DNA of 37,045 nucleotides from an uncultured Prochlorococcus sp. (GTDB lineage: Bacteria; Cyanobacteriota; Cyanobacteriia; PCC-6307; Cyanobiaceae): NCBI GenBank assembly GCA_902591275.1, contig CACJAC010000010.1, positions 1 to 37,045 on the forward strand, written 5' to 3'. Below the pieces are notes generated by a model. That model had not been told where the DNA came from and made no database searches. It saw only the letters and a list, made by a program, of their open reading frames with translations. Position numbers and translations under genes: made by a program. How positions within the stretch are numbered: the first letter of the stretch is position 1; each line of letters opens with the position of its first letter. Positions 6,219-15,880 of the stretch are shown here, one piece after another.

Positions 6219-7184
6219 TTAGGATTCTTGGAATTTTAATTTACCTTTAACTTCAAGTCGTACTCCTTCAGAGAAATTAAGAACCTTTTCTTCGATGTCT
6301 TGAATTCTTAAGTCAGATATCCACTCTAGCTGTTTTAATAAGTGAAGACTAACAGCATGCTTAGCTCTTTTTGAACCGTCTTCTACTTTTAAAGCTAAAC
6401 CTATTCCTTCATTTACTTTACATAGACACTGTATCCCCTCGGCTCCACCTTTGCCTATAACGTTCCCATGAGAAGCTTTAATTATTTCTGTATCAAATTT
6501 ATTGTCATCACTTATCATTGTGGGGTTAATTATCATGGCTCTACTGATTTGTTCTAATTCAGCATTTTCTGAACTGCTCAGAAGTGAATATAACCTCGAC
6601 ATTTCTAATAGTTTTAAATAGAGAGTTGGTGCACCACAATCATCACGTTCTGCGTTTATTTCAGATGAAGGGATTTCAAGTAATTCAGAAATAATTCTGA
6701 ATATTTCTATTTGAAGAGGATGATCTCCTTTTAAATAAGTATCTAATGGCCAATTCATTTTTTTACATGTAGCTAAAAAAGCAGCATGTTTACCCGAACA
6801 ATTATGTTCTAATGGACTCATCTTAGTTTTTGGACATTTCAGATTATTAATGTCAATGTCATATTCCCATAAAATTTTGAATGCTTCCCTTGTATGAAGT
6901 TTTGATCCACTATGTGACCCGCATGCTAAAGCAATTGATTTTGATTCATTATTGATTTTTGATGAGGCCCCACTACTAACGAATGGTATTGCTTGAAACG
7001 GTTTTAGTGCTGACCTTATAAAACTTTTATATTCAGGATTTCCTGCGCACATTAAAACCCTCCCTTTTTTGTCAGTAATGACAGCATGAATTTTATGGAT
7101 GGACTCAATATTTGATCCTCTCATTAAGGTTACTTGTAAAGGAGGATTGTTAGAAGTGTAGAGGTTTTTGAAATTAGAACTCAT
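6219..7184 (-). CDS. L-asparaginase II family protein
   Basis: A 321-residue cytosolic enzyme of the Asparaginase_II family (pfam06089, Rhizobium etli type), which hydrolyses L-asparagine to aspartate and ammonia. This family is unrelated to the bacterial type I/II and plant-type enzymes. Conserved signatures are visible: RSALKPFQAIPFV (57-69), CGSHSG (88-93), the NCSGKHA motif (128-134), the RDDCG motif (180-184) and a glycine-rich GKGGAEGIQC near residue 250. These give the Ser, Lys and Cys residues associated with its catalytic and zinc site. Length matches the family. The ATG directly abuts the stop of the upstream ycf36-like gene, so they are likely cotranscribed. Recovery of nitrogen from asparagine is a reasonable role in a nitrogen-poor ocean organism. 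Confidence 0.85.
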   Translation of the reverse strand: MSSNFKNLYTSNNPPLQVTLMRGSNIESIHKIHAVITDKKGRVLMCAGNPEYKSFIRSALKPFQAIPFVSSGASSKINNESKSIALACGSHSGSKLHTREAFKILWEYDIDINNLKCPKTKMSPLEHNCSGKHAAFLATCKKMNWPLDTYLKGDHPLQIEIFRIISELLEIPSSEINAERDDCGAPTLYLKLLEMSRLYSLLSSSENAELEQISRAMIINPTMISDDNKFDTEIIKASHGNVIGKGGAEGIQCLCKVNEGIGLALKVEDGSKRAKHAVSLHLLKQLEWISDLRIQDIEEKVLNFSEGVRLEVKGKLKFQES

Positions 7185-7679
7185 TTAAAAATAATTATAT
7201 TGAAAAATCAAAATACCAGACAAAGCTAGGACTGAAATAATAGAGAAAATTTGAATTAAATTTTTTAAAATAGGTTTTACCTCAATTGAGGCAATAAGTG
7301 ATTCTTTTTCTTTCAGAACTAATGGCTTTTCCCATACTTGACCGTCGTACCAACCGGACTCCTCGTATTCAACTTTTTCAGATATTAATCTATTAAATAT
7401 ATGATTCCAACCCAAATACAACCTTATGGAAATTAAAAGAGGTATTGATAAGCTGCTAAAAAAACTTAATAGAGTATATTTTAAAAGGGAAGTTTTAAAA
7501 TATACACTTCCTGAAGAAATAACAAGAAATAGAACAAAAGCTCCTAACCAGAATTTTATCAAAATAAGAATTAGTGACTTTTTTGTTTTTGGCCAAGAAA
7601 AAATTTTAGATTTTGATAATTCTATGAATTCATTTGTGGGTTGTTGCTCTCTAGGGACAGGACACTTAGAATCGTTCAT
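7185..7679 (-). CDS. ycf36: Ycf36/CGLD27 family protein (DUF1230)
   Basis: A 164-residue membrane protein of the cyanobacterial and plastid DUF1230 family (Ycf36 in algal plastids, CGLD27 in plants). The opening CPVPREQQPTNEF (6-18) is the family signature, followed by a short soluble stretch with LSKSKIFSWP. Two hydrophobic spans are visible at about 38-58 and 68-87 and a third near the C-terminus (about 139-158). The centre contains the conserved GWYDGQVWEKPLVLKEKE. Plant CGLD27 has been linked to iron homeostasis and photosynthetic fitness, but the molecular function is not settled. It lies nine bases after rsfS on the same strand and abuts the asparaginase gene. Confidence 0.8.
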   Translation of the reverse strand: MNDSKCPVPREQQPTNEFIELSKSKIFSWPKTKKSLILILIKFWLGAFVLFLVISSGSVYFKTSLLKYTLLSFFSSLSIPLLISIRLYLGWNHIFNRLISEKVEYEESGWYDGQVWEKPLVLKEKESLIASIEVKPILKNLIQIFSIISVLALSGILIFQYNYF

Positions 7680-7688
7680 AAAATAAAA

Positions 7689-8039
7689 TTATGGAAAAAT
7701 AAGATTATCTCCATTACTCCAGAATGATTCAAGGTCATAATATTTTCTTATTTCTGGTTGAAAAATATTAACGATCAAATCACCATAATCCAGTAAAGCC
7801 CATTTCGCTTCGTTAACTCCTTCTTTTCGTATCGGTTCGATTTTAGCCTTATCCCTAAGTTCTCCCTCTACAGAGTTAGTTATAGATCTAACTTGTACAT
7901 CAGATAACCCTTCAGCAATCAAAATCCACTCACTTATAAAAGATACCTTATCAATTTTTATAAGTTTTATATCTTTTGCCTTTTTTTCATCGCATGCTTT
8001 AGCTGCCATTAAAACTAAACTTTTATTGTCCATAAACAT
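7689..8039 (-). CDS. rsfS: Ribosome silencing factor RsfS
   Basis: RsfS/Iojap binds ribosomal protein uL14 and blocks joining of the subunits when nutrients are scarce. The protein shows the family pattern: an N-terminal helix (LVLMAAKACDEKKAKDI), the strand LIKIDKVSFISEWILIAEG, then SDVQVRSITNSVE and EGVNEAKWALLDYGDLIVN, where the W-x-L-LDYGD-VVH-F motif is characteristic; the C-terminus YYDLESFW matches the usual 'yY.LE.lW'. I place the start at ATG 8039 (MFMDNKSL), giving 116 residues as in the family. A longer frame to 8105 would overlap the DUF3318 gene by more than 80 bases and add a lysine/glutamine-rich stretch without homology. With this start the overlap is 17 bases, suggesting translational coupling. 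Confidence 0.88.
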   Translation of the reverse strand: MFMDNKSLVLMAAKACDEKKAKDIKLIKIDKVSFISEWILIAEGLSDVQVRSITNSVEGELRDKAKIEPIRKEGVNEAKWALLDYGDLIVNIFQPEIRKYYDLESFWSNGDNLIFP

Positions 8040-8661
8040 TTTCGCTTGAAACTGATTTTTCTGAACCTTCTTGCTGAGATAATTCTGATCTTGCTTTTTC
8101 TGCACTTTTTCTTAAGGCATCTAATCTATCTTCAAAGAAACTTCTTTTTTTCTTTTTTCTTGTCTTATCTATTAACTCTTTTAGTGCTCCTCCAAGACTT
8201 TTATATGCATTTGGAATGCTGTATCCAAATCTACAAGCAAGATCTATAGCTCTTTCATCTGCATAAATAGCATCTTGAAGTTTTTTTTCAGAATTATTTT
8301 TTAAATATAGTCTATAGCCTGCAAAACTTGATAAACCAAGAGCAAGTAATAGAAGTAAGCCATCCTGTACCCACAACTCTCCTATAGCTCCTCCAAGTCC
8401 TATGGCAAGTGCAGCCATTTCCCATCCATCTCTGGGAATTGTGTCATTTTGAATTTTCCCAACCTCGTGCCAAAATAACAAATTTCTGTGGTCAATAGCA
8501 AAGTTATCCCATTCATCTAAATCTATTTGAATTTCTACTTCGTCACGACCTATTTCCTCAAGTGTTATTAAAGGTGGATCAATAGCTGCAGCAGCTTCAA
8601 CAAATACCCAACTTTCATTCTCTGGAGGCAACAAACTTTTAAGTCGCTGAAGTTCGCTCAT
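8023..8661 (-). CDS. DUF3318 cyanobacterial membrane protein
   Basis: A 212-residue protein of the cyanobacterial DUF3318 family, function unknown. The N-terminal part is highly typical: SELQRLKSLLPPE, an alanine-rich WVFVEAAAAIDPPLITLEEIG, then the acidic strand VEIQIDLDEWDNF and RNLLFWHEVGKIQNDTIPRD. Two hydrophobic segments follow (about 82-96 and 101-117), and then a soluble tail with LACRFGYSIPNAYKSLGGALKEL and a basic, helical C-terminus rich in Lys, Arg, Ser and Glu. It is the first gene of the minus-strand block with rsfS, ycf36 and the asparaginase gene, and overlaps rsfS by 17 bases. It diverges from carB over about 108 bases. Confidence 0.75.
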   Translation of the reverse strand: MSELQRLKSLLPPENESWVFVEAAAAIDPPLITLEEIGRDEVEIQIDLDEWDNFAIDHRNLLFWHEVGKIQNDTIPRDGWEMAALAIGLGGAIGELWVQDGLLLLLALGLSSFAGYRLYLKNNSEKKLQDAIYADERAIDLACRFGYSIPNAYKSLGGALKELIDKTRKKKKRSFFEDRLDALRKSAEKARSELSQQEGSEKSVSSENVYGQ

Positions 8662-8722
8662 AAAAAATTAATTTCTTTCAATACTATAGAAACAAATGTT
8701 GCTTTTCAAGTAACTTGATCAA

Positions 8723-8751
8723 CATGTGATGATTTATAAGTAGCATGTGAT
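8723..8751 (+). promoter_or_regulatory. carB promoter region with direct repeat CATGTGAT
   Basis: CATGTGAT occurs at 8723-8730 and again at 8744-8751, exactly 21 bases (two helical turns) apart. Between them lies TTTATAAG (8733-8740), a plausible -10 box for carB, whose ATG is at 8770. Two identical half-sites on the same face of the helix around a promoter suggest a regulator-binding site, but no regulator is identified. Confidence 0.35.
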
Positions 8752-8769
8752 AAATGAAGGTTTCAAATT

Positions 8770-11700
8770 ATGCCTCAAAGGGGTGATCTAAAAAAAATTC
8801 TTATTCTAGGTTCAGGACCGATTGTTATTGGACAAGCATGCGAATTCGATTACTCTGGCACTCAAGCTTGTAAAGCTTTGAGAAATGTTGGTTATGAAAT
8901 TGTCTTGATAAATTCAAATCCAGCATCAATAATGACTGATCCTGATATTGCTAGCAAAACATATATTGAACCATTGACTCCTGAAATTGTTTCTCAGATA
9001 ATTTTAAGAGAAAAACCTGATGCGATCCTTCCCACTATGGGAGGTCAAACCGCTTTGAATCTTGCAGTTAGATTATCAGAGTCAGATTTTTTAAAACAAA
9101 ATGATATTGAGTTAATTGGCGCTGACTTAGGAGCAATAAATAAAGCTGAAGATAGAAAATTGTTTAAGGAATCGATGGAGAAAATAAATGTAAATGTTTG
9201 TCCATCTGGGATTGCATCTAACCTAGATGAAGCTATTGAAGTATCAAAAGAAATAAGTTCTTATCCTCTAATAATAAGGCCTGCATTTACATTGGGTGGT
9301 GTAGGAGGTGGAATTGCTTTTAACCTTGAAGAATTTGTCGAGCTGTGTAAATCAGGTTTAGAAGAAAGTCCAAGTAGTCAAATACTGATTGAAAAATCAC
9401 TTATCGGATGGAAGGAGTTTGAGCTAGAGGTAATGAGGGATACCGCAGATAATGTAGTAATAGTTTGCAGTATTGAAAACTTAGACCCAATGGGAGTCCA
9501 CACTGGGGATTCGATTACTGTTGCTCCTGCGCAGACTTTAACAGATAAGGAGTATCAGAGATTGAGGGATTTGTCATTGAAAATCATTAGAGAGGTAGGA
9601 GTTGAAACAGGAGGGAGTAATATTCAATTTGCAATAAATCCATCTAATGGAGAAGTTATTGTCATAGAAATGAATCCCCGTGTTAGTAGATCCTCTGCCT
9701 TGGCAAGTAAAGCTACTGGATTCCCTATAGCTAAGATTGCAGCTTTATTATCTGTTGGCTTCACACTTGATGAGATTATCAATGACATTACAAAAAAAAC
9801 ACCTGCATGTTTTGAGCCATCAATTGATTATGTAGTTACTAAGATTCCTAGATTTGCCTTTGAAAAGTTTAAAGGTTCTTCAAATACTTTAAGCACTGCC
9901 ATGAAATCCGTTGGTGAGTCAATGGCAATAGGTCGTTCTTTTGAAGAATCATTTCAGAAAGCATTAAGGTCATTGGAAGTAGGTGTTTTTGGGTGGGAAT
10001 GTGATTCACTAGATGACTTTAAAAGCGAAAGTCACATCAAAAATAGTTTAAGAACTCCTACCTCAGAAAGAATTCTCCTAGTTAAAAAAGCTATGCAGAT
10101 TGGGAAAACTAATTCTTATATTCAAGAAGTTACCAATATAGATTTGTGGTTTATAGAAAAATTACGCAATATCTTTAATTTTGAAAATGATTTTTTGCAA
10201 GAAAAGGAACTTTATTCTATAGATAGGGATTTGATGTTACGGGCTAAACAATTAGGCTTTTCAGATCTGCAGATAGGGAAGTTAACTAATTCTGAGTTTT
10301 TAGAAGTAAGAAGATATAGAAAAAAACTTAATATAATACCTATTTATAAAACTGTTGATACTTGTTCAGCAGAATTCTCATCCTCGACCCCATATCATTA
10401 TTCAACTTACGAAGAATCTTTAATTAATTTTAATTCTCAAATTTTTGATAGCGAAGTTTCAGAAAATAATAAATTAAAAAAAATTATGATTCTTGGAGGA
10501 GGTCCAAACAGAATTGGTCAGGGAATAGAATTTGATTACTGTTGTTGTCATGCATCATATCAAGCATCTGCAAATGGTTATAAAACAATAATGGTTAATA
10601 GTAATCCTGAAACTGTATCAACAGATTATGATACTAGCGATATTTTATATTTTGAGCCTGTAACTTTGGAGGATGTGCTTAACATAATAGAAGCTGAAAA
10701 TCCTTATGGTTTGATTGTTCAATTTGGAGGTCAAACCCCACTGAAATTATCATTACCTTTATTTGAATGGCTTAAGACTAATGATGGGGTCAGAACTGGA
10801 TCAAAAATTCTTGGGACTTCACCAATATCGATTGATTTAGCAGAAGATAGAGAGGAATTTACAAAAATTCTTGAAGAATTAAGTATTAGACAACCTTTAA
10901 ACGGTATTGCACGTAATCAAAATGAAGCAGAAATAGTAGCAAAAAATATAGGATTCCCCTTAGTTGTAAGACCTTCTTATGTTTTAGGAGGAAGGGCAAT
11001 GGAAATTGTTAAAGATGAAGATGAATTATCGAGATACATCTCTGAAGCCGTTAAGGTATCGCCTGATCATCCAATCCTTCTTGATCAATATTTGAATAAT
11101 GCTATTGAAATAGATGTTGATGCTTTATGCGATTCAGAGGGTTCGGTTGTTATTGCTGGTCTAATGGAGCATGTGGAACCTGCAGGAATTCATTCAGGAG
11201 ATTCAGCTTGTTGTTTACCCTCCATTTCTCTTTCAAAATCCACACTAGAAAAAGTAAGAAACTGGACTAAATTAATTGCACAAAGATTAAATGTTGTTGG
11301 TTTAATTAATTTGCAATTTGCAGTGACAAACACAAATAACCAAGAAAATAAATTATTTATTCTTGAAGCAAATCCAAGAGCATCGAGGACAGTCCCATTT
11401 GTTTCAAAAGCCATAGGTAAACCAGTTGCAAAATTAGCTACTCAGTTAATGCAAGGTTTTACATTAGAAGATGTAAATTTCACACAAGAATTTTCTCCAA
11501 AATTTCAGGCAGTAAAAGAGGCTGTTTTACCTTTCAAAAGATTTCATGGATGTGATACTTTACTCGGTCCTGAAATGAGATCCACAGGTGAAGTAATGGG
11601 TTTAGCCAAAGATTTTGGAATTGCTTATGCTAAGTCGGAATTGGCAGCAGGAAATGGTGTCCCTTCTGAAGGAGTAGCTTTTTTGTCTACTAATGATTTA

Positions 11701-12066
11701 GATAAAAAAAATCTTGAGGATATTGCTAGAGAACTTTTGATTTTAGGATTTAAATTAATCGCAACAAAAGGTACAGCTGCATTTTTGGTAAATTTAGGCA
11801 TTCAAGTTGAAGAAGTTCTAAAAGTTCATGAAGGTAGACCAAATATTGAGGACCTAATTCGTTCTGGACTTGTTCAATTAATAATTAATACTCCTGTCGG
11901 TTCACAGGCTCTTCATGATGACGCTTATTTAAGACGTGCTGCCATAGAATACAATATTCCAACTTTCACAACTATTCCCGGAGCAAAGGCAGCTATTAAG
12001 GCAATCAAAGCTTTGCAATGTAAGAAAATTGATGCTTACTCTCTACAAGAAATTCATAATTATTAA
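8770..12066 (+). CDS. carB: Carbamoyl-phosphate synthase large subunit
   Basis: A 1098-residue enzyme that makes carbamoyl phosphate from bicarbonate, ammonia (delivered by CarA) and two ATP, feeding arginine and pyrimidine synthesis. The two homologous halves are clear: the first begins [26 protein letters not shown], with [21 protein letters not shown] and an ATP-grasp domain including [12 protein letters not shown] and [22 protein letters not shown]. The second half begins [20 protein letters not shown] at about residue 575 and repeats the ATP-grasp pattern ([36 protein letters not shown]). The C-terminal 140 residues form the MGS-like allosteric domain ([14 protein letters not shown]). 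Length is close to the E. coli enzyme. carA is not in the window, as is usual in cyanobacteria. Confidence 0.98.
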   Translation: MPQRGDLKKILILGSGPIVIGQACEFDYSGTQACKALRNVGYEIVLINSNPASIMTDPDIASKTYIEPLTPEIVSQIILREKPDAILPTMGGQTALNLAVRLSESDFLKQNDIELIGADLGAINKAEDRKLFKESMEKINVNVCPSGIASNLDEAIEVSKEISSYPLIIRPAFTLGGVGGGIAFNLEEFVELCKSGLEESPSSQILIEKSLIGWKEFELEVMRDTADNVVIVCSIENLDPMGVHTGDSITVAPAQTLTDKEYQRLRDLSLKIIREVGVETGGSNIQFAINPSNGEVIVIEMNPRVSRSSALASKATGFPIAKIAALLSVGFTLDEIINDITKKTPACFEPSIDYVVTKIPRFAFEKFKGSSNTLSTAMKSVGESMAIGRSFEESFQKALRSLEVGVFGWECDSLDDFKSESHIKNSLRTPTSERILLVKKAMQIGKTNSYIQEVTNIDLWFIEKLRNIFNFENDFLQEKELYSIDRDLMLRAKQLGFSDLQIGKLTNSEFLEVRRYRKKLNIIPIYKTVDTCSAEFSSSTPYHYSTYEESLINFNSQIFDSEVSENNKLKKIMILGGGPNRIGQGIEFDYCCCHASYQASANGYKTIMVNSNPETVSTDYDTSDILYFEPVTLEDVLNIIEAENPYGLIVQFGGQTPLKLSLPLFEWLKTNDGVRTGSKILGTSPISIDLAEDREEFTKILEELSIRQPLNGIARNQNEAEIVAKNIGFPLVVRPSYVLGGRAMEIVKDEDELSRYISEAVKVSPDHPILLDQYLNNAIEIDVDALCDSEGSVVIAGLMEHVEPAGIHSGDSACCLPSISLSKSTLEKVRNWTKLIAQRLNVVGLINLQFAVTNTNNQENKLFILEANPRASRTVPFVSKAIGKPVAKLATQLMQGFTLEDVNFTQEFSPKFQAVKEAVLPFKRFHGCDTLLGPEMRSTGEVMGLAKDFGIAYAKSELAAGNGVPSEGVAFLSTNDLDKKNLEDIARELLILGFKLIATKGTAAFLVNLGIQVEEVLKVHEGRPNIEDLIRSGLVQLIINTPVGSQALHDDAYLRRAAIEYNIPTFTTIPGAKAAIKAIKALQCKKIDAYSLQEIHNY

Positions 12067-12070
12067 AATT

Positions 12071-12289
12071 TTACTCTATATTTTTTAGCTTTTCTCTTAA
12101 TTGGTTAACTAAAGAATTTCTGCTAATTGAAAGTAAGTTGACGGTATCTTGATGCATCTTAAGTTGTGTCTCCGCAATTTGTAATACTTTTATAGATTGT
12201 TTTATTTCATTAGAAAGTTCATTTATTAAATATTTTTTCCCTTCAAAGGTTAAAACTGGATTAGAAGAATCATGTGTGTTTTCGCTCAT
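12071..12289 (-). CDS. DUF6447-like small protein
   Basis: A 72-residue protein. After a polar N-terminus it shows LTFEGKKYLINELSNEIKQS and then a long amphipathic helix (ETQLKMHQDTVNLLSISRNS...LREKL), the layout I associate with DUF6447, found in marine picocyanobacteria and their phages. The helix (about residues 33-70) could form a coiled coil. No catalytic residues are seen and the function is unknown. It converges on carB with only four bases between the stops, and lies about 30 bases upstream of the ABC exporter gene on the same strand. Confidence 0.6.
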   Translation of the reverse strand: MSENTHDSSNPVLTFEGKKYLINELSNEIKQSIKVLQIAETQLKMHQDTVNLLSISRNSLVNQLREKLKNIE

Positions 12290-12318
12290 TGGCTTACCTT
12301 TTATTAAATAAAATAGAG

Positions 12319-14025
12319 TTATATTTTTTTAATTAATTGTTTTTCACATAATTCTTTATAAATTCCAGATTTATTGATTAAATCAATATGTTTACCAACT
12401 TCAATAATTTCACCTTTATCGAAAACAACTATTTTATTGGCCTCTTGAGTAGTGGCTAATCTATGAGCAATTACAATAACAGTTCTATCTTTCATTGCTG
12501 TATTAAGTCCTTCTTGGACTTCAGATTCTGATTCTGCATCTAACGCACTTGTGGCCTCATCTAAAAGAAGAATTGATGGGTTCCCAATTATTGCTCTTGC
12601 AATTGCGATCCTTTGGATCTGACCCCCTGAGAAATTAGATCCTCTTTCAGTTATCTTAGTTTCATATTTGTCAGGAAGTTTTTGAATGAAGTTGTGAGCG
12701 TTTGCTTTTCTTGCTGATTCTACAACTTCTTCTTTGGTGAAATCTCTTCCCATTCTTATTACATCAATAATTTTTCCTGAAAATAAAAAAGGCTGTTGTT
12801 GTACTAATGCAATATTTTTTCTTAAATCTTTTGTATTTAATATTTTGAGATTTTTATCATCTATAAAAATGTCTCCATTATTTGGAGTTATAAATTTTAA
12901 TATTAAAGCTAACATTGTACTTTTACCAGCGCCGGAAGCTCCAACGAAAGCTGTGACTTCACCTTTTTTAATTTCTAAATTGATATTTTTAAGAACTTGA
13001 TTATCTTTTTTGTAAGCGAAATTAACTTGTTTGAAACTTATTTTACCATCAATATCGGAGATGCTTGTTAAATTTTCTTTATCATCTTCGATAGGTTCAA
13101 GATTTATGTTTTTCAACCTTTTTATTGATGCTTCTGCCTGTTTATAGTCATTAAAATTTGTGCTTATATGGCTTATTGGATCAATCAGCATTAATATTGC
13201 AGCGAAGAAACTACTAAATTCTTCGCTTGTTAGAAGGCCTAGATTGATTCTTGCAGCTCCTAAACCTAATATTGCTAATATTCCAAATGCTTCAACAAAC
13301 CCGACTACTGGATGTTGAAATGCAAGTAATTTTAATGTTTTATATTTAGCTTTTTTATTTGCACTTAATCTTTTATAAAATCTATTCTCAATCCAACTTT
13401 CTGCAGCAAAAGCCCTTATCGTCGACATCCCATTTATAGATTCACCTATTAAACCAGCTAAATTACTTGTTGATTCTTGACTTTTTTCAGATGCTAATAA
13501 AACTCTTCTTCCAAAACTATTAACTGAAAGAATAATCAATGGTGCTAAAATTAAAGTTGATAATGTTAATGACCAATCTAAATAAAATATATAAAAAATA
13601 ACTGCTATTAATTGTAAAGTACACGGAATAGTATCTTGAGCTGTTTTATAAATAACTTCGCTTACCCTATCAGCATCTTCTGTAAGTCTATATGTGATAT
13701 CTCCTGCTGAAATCTTTTCAACAGAATTCATCTCTATTTTTTGAATTTTGCTAAATAAATTTCCTCTCATTACTTCACTTATTTCTAAAGATGGTTTTGC
13801 TATAAATACATCCTGTCCAAATTGAGCAATTTTCTGAACTAAAAATACAAATAACGATTTAATTATTATGCTAGTGACTTTTGAGAGGTCACTAGATCCA
13901 ATCGCTGGGATTAAGTTTCCAGCAAAATAAGCTAACAAAGGCCAACAAGCTACATAAATAAGCATGCATATAAAACCTTTAATAAAGGTATTCGAATATG
14001 GTCTGACTGGAGGTATTACTCTCAA
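12319..14025 (-). CDS. MsbA-like ABC exporter (fused membrane and ATPase domains)
   Basis: A 568-residue half-transporter that should work as a homodimer. Residues 1-300 form a type I exporter membrane domain with six spans, including the coupling segment GDITYRLTEDADRV (108-121). The nucleotide-binding domain has Walker A GASGAGKST (362-370), Q-loop QQQP (409-412), signature FSGGQ (465-469), Walker B ILLLDEATSALD (485-496) and switch H521. Homologues move lipids, lipid A precursors, peptides or drugs; the substrate cannot be set from sequence. It is 58 bases from, and divergent to, the S4-domain gene. It is unrelated in architecture to the split ABC-2 exporter at 2462-5032. Confidence 0.9.
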   Translation of the reverse strand: MRVIPPVRPYSNTFIKGFICMLIYVACWPLLAYFAGNLIPAIGSSDLSKVTSIIIKSLFVFLVQKIAQFGQDVFIAKPSLEISEVMRGNLFSKIQKIEMNSVEKISAGDITYRLTEDADRVSEVIYKTAQDTIPCTLQLIAVIFYIFYLDWSLTLSTLILAPLIILSVNSFGRRVLLASEKSQESTSNLAGLIGESINGMSTIRAFAAESWIENRFYKRLSANKKAKYKTLKLLAFQHPVVGFVEAFGILAILGLGAARINLGLLTSEEFSSFFAAILMLIDPISHISTNFNDYKQAEASIKRLKNINLEPIEDDKENLTSISDIDGKISFKQVNFAYKKDNQVLKNINLEIKKGEVTAFVGASGAGKSTMLALILKFITPNNGDIFIDDKNLKILNTKDLRKNIALVQQQPFLFSGKIIDVIRMGRDFTKEEVVESARKANAHNFIQKLPDKYETKITERGSNFSGGQIQRIAIARAIIGNPSILLLDEATSALDAESESEVQEGLNTAMKDRTVIVIAHRLATTQEANKIVVFDKGEIIEVGKHIDLINKSGIYKELCEKQLIKKI

Positions 14026-14083
14026 GATATTATATATTTAATTATTTATCCTACTTTATCAATATCTTTGGGTATAAAAAACA

Positions 14084-14260
14084 ATGAAATTGGATCAATT
14101 CTTAAAATGGAAAAATTTGGTTTCTTCAGGTGGAGAAGCAAAAATTTTTATTAAGTCTGGTTCCGTTAAAGTTAATGGTGTAATAGAAACTAGGAGAGGA
14201 AGAAAATTAAATAAGGGAGATAAAGTTATATTTCTAAAAAATGAATTATTTTTCGAATAA
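14084..14260 (+). CDS. S4-domain RNA-binding mini-protein
   Basis: A 58-residue protein consisting of almost nothing but an S4 RNA-binding fold. LDQFLKWKNLVSSGGEAKIF (3-22) is the helix pair, followed by the KSGSVKVNGVIETRRGRKL strand-turn segment and GDKVIFL. The pattern 'L..FLKw..l..SGGeAK..I..G.V.VNGeve.RRG.KL..GD.V' matches the YaaA/RlbA type linked to ribosome or tRNA binding. ATG start at 14084, 58 bases from the divergent ABC exporter. The tpiA gene follows 52 bases later on the same strand. Confidence 0.85.
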   Translation: MKLDQFLKWKNLVSSGGEAKIFIKSGSVKVNGVIETRRGRKLNKGDKVIFLKNELFFE

Positions 14261-14312
14261 TTAACCTATTAAACTCAATTTATATTAATATAATTTTCTT
14301 GGAGATAGTATT

Positions 14313-15038
14313 TTGAGAAAATCTGTTATTGCTGGCAATTGGAAAATGCACATGACTTGTGCTGAGGCTAAGTCTTATTTAGAAGAGTTTATACCTTTAA
14401 TAAAAAACATAAAAGATGATCGTAAAGTTGTTATTGCGCCACCTTTTACTGCTATTTCTACCTTTTCTGATCATTCTGATTTTGATTATTTAGATATTTC
14501 TAGTCAAAATATCCATTGGGAGGATGAAGGTGCATTTACTGCAGAAATTTCCCCCAAAATGCTTCTTGAACATGGCGTCTCATTTGCAATTGTTGGCCAT
14601 AGTGAACCCAGGAAGTATTTTAGTGAAAGTGACGAACAAATTAATAAAAGAGCAGTTTTTGCTCAATCTAGTGGACTTACTCCTATAGTTTGTGTTGGAG
14701 AAACACTAGAACAAAGAGAGAGAGGAGAAGCTGTTAGAGTTATTACTAGACAGGTTGAACAAGGATTAGAAAATACAGACCCATCAAATTTAATTGTTGC
14801 CTATGAACCAATATGGGCTATTGGGACAGGTAAAACATGTGAGGCTATAGATGCTAACAATATATGTTCTTTGATTCGAAAATTAATAGGTTTTGATGAT
14901 GTGATTATTCAATATGGAGGATCTGTCAAACCTAATAATATTGACGAAATCATGTCAATGAGTGATATAGATGGGGTGTTAGTTGGAGGAGCTTCATTAG
15001 ATCCGAATAGTTTTGCGAGAATTGCAAATTATCAATAA
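14313..15038 (+). CDS. tpiA: Triosephosphate isomerase
   Basis: A 241-residue enzyme interconverting dihydroxyacetone phosphate and glyceraldehyde 3-phosphate in glycolysis and the Calvin cycle. Catalytic Lys11 (GNWKMH), His96 (IVGHSE) and Glu165 ([13 protein letters not shown]) are all present, as is the phosphate-binding YGGSV and [11 protein letters not shown]-terminus. The usual GHSERR motif reads GHSEPR here (Pro99). The start is TTG at 14313, supported by a GGAG ribosome binding site at 14301-14304, a good spacing, and by the family N-terminus beginning right there. The last 26 bases overlap folP. Confidence 0.97.
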   Translation: MRKSVIAGNWKMHMTCAEAKSYLEEFIPLIKNIKDDRKVVIAPPFTAISTFSDHSDFDYLDISSQNIHWEDEGAFTAEISPKMLLEHGVSFAIVGHSEPRKYFSESDEQINKRAVFAQSSGLTPIVCVGETLEQRERGEAVRVITRQVEQGLENTDPSNLIVAYEPIWAIGTGKTCEAIDANNICSLIRKLIGFDDVIIQYGGSVKPNNIDEIMSMSDIDGVLVGGASLDPNSFARIANYQ

Positions 15039-15867
15039 GAAAAGTCCATGGCCAAAAGGCTGGGGCCAAAAAACTTCAATTATGGGAGTTATTAATTTAA
15101 CTCCTGATTCATTTAGTGATGGTGGGGAATTAAACTCTTCAAAAAAAGTTTTAGACCAAGTAAATCATTTCTTGAGTAATGGTGTCGATGTTATTGATCT
15201 TGGTGCTCAAAGTACGAGACCTGGTGCTGAAGAAGTTGGATCTTGTATAGAAATAAAAAGATTGATCCCATATCTAAAATTAATAAAATCTGAATTTCCA
15301 GATGTTTTAATTTCTATTGATACTTTTAATTCTGAAGTGGCTTACGAAGCTCTTTTAAATGGTGCTAATTGGATAAATGATGTTACGGGAGGAAGAAGAG
15401 ATATAAAAATTTTGGATGTTGTATCAAAATTCAACTGTCCATTCGTCATAACTCATAGTCGTGGTAATAGCCAAAATATGAATCAACTCTCTAATTACGA
15501 GAATGTATTGACTGATGTTAAGTGCTCGCTTGATAATTTAATAGAGAATGCTTTAGAGGCAAATATATCTGAAAGAAATATAATAGTGGATCCTGGAATT
15601 GGTTTTTCAAAGGATATCATTCATAATTTGGAAATCTTGAGAAACTTAGATGTATTTAAAAAATGGAATTTGCCAATTTTGATAGGTGCATCTAGGAAGA
15701 GATTTCTTGGGAAAATTTTGAATGAGAAAAATCCAAAAGAAAGGGATATAGGAACACTTGCAATAAGTTGTCTTTGTTCTCAATTTAATATTGATATTGT
15801 GAGAGTTCACAACGTCAAACTAAATTATCAAATCCTGAAAGTAGCTGATTGGATTTATAGAAAATAA
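15013..15867 (+). CDS. folP: Dihydropteroate synthase
   Basis: A 284-residue enzyme joining 6-hydroxymethyl-dihydropterin diphosphate to p-aminobenzoate in folate synthesis (cytosol). Signatures in order: [15 protein letters not shown] (24-38), [15 protein letters not shown] (61-75), SIDTF (101-105), WINDVTGG (120-127), [11 protein letters not shown] (190-200), [12 protein letters not shown] (222-233) and RVHNV (264-268). These cover the pterin, diphosphate and pABA sites. The start is uncertain: TTG at 15013 or TTG at 15022, both inside the end of tpiA, and conserved sequence only begins near residue 20. It follows tpiA in one transcription unit and converges on chlH. Confidence 0.95.
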   Translation: MRELQIINKKSPWPKGWGQKTSIMGVINLTPDSFSDGGELNSSKKVLDQVNHFLSNGVDVIDLGAQSTRPGAEEVGSCIEIKRLIPYLKLIKSEFPDVLISIDTFNSEVAYEALLNGANWINDVTGGRRDIKILDVVSKFNCPFVITHSRGNSQNMNQLSNYENVLTDVKCSLDNLIENALEANISERNIIVDPGIGFSKDIIHNLEILRNLDVFKKWNLPILIGASRKRFLGKILNEKNPKERDIGTLAISCLCSQFNIDIVRVHNVKLNYQILKVADWIYRK

Positions 15868-15880
15868 TAAATTTATTATT
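15863..15880. terminator. AT-only palindrome between folP and chlH
   Basis: The 18-base perfect palindrome AATAATAAATTTATTATT spans the stop codons of folP (15867) and chlH (15876) and is the only inverted repeat in the gap. As an A/T-only hairpin it would be a weak bidirectional terminator. The placement fits that job, but such palindromes can occur by chance in this base composition. Confidence 0.25.

Noticed and set aside
8040..8105. Upstream extension of rsfS (start at 8105)
   Set aside because: The extra N-terminus has no family match and overlaps the DUF3318 gene heavily; the ATG at 8039 gives the expected length.
11190..11414. Minus-strand frame of 74 residues inside carB
   Set aside because: It lies wholly within a strongly conserved ATP-grasp region of carB, so the frame is a shadow of the real gene.
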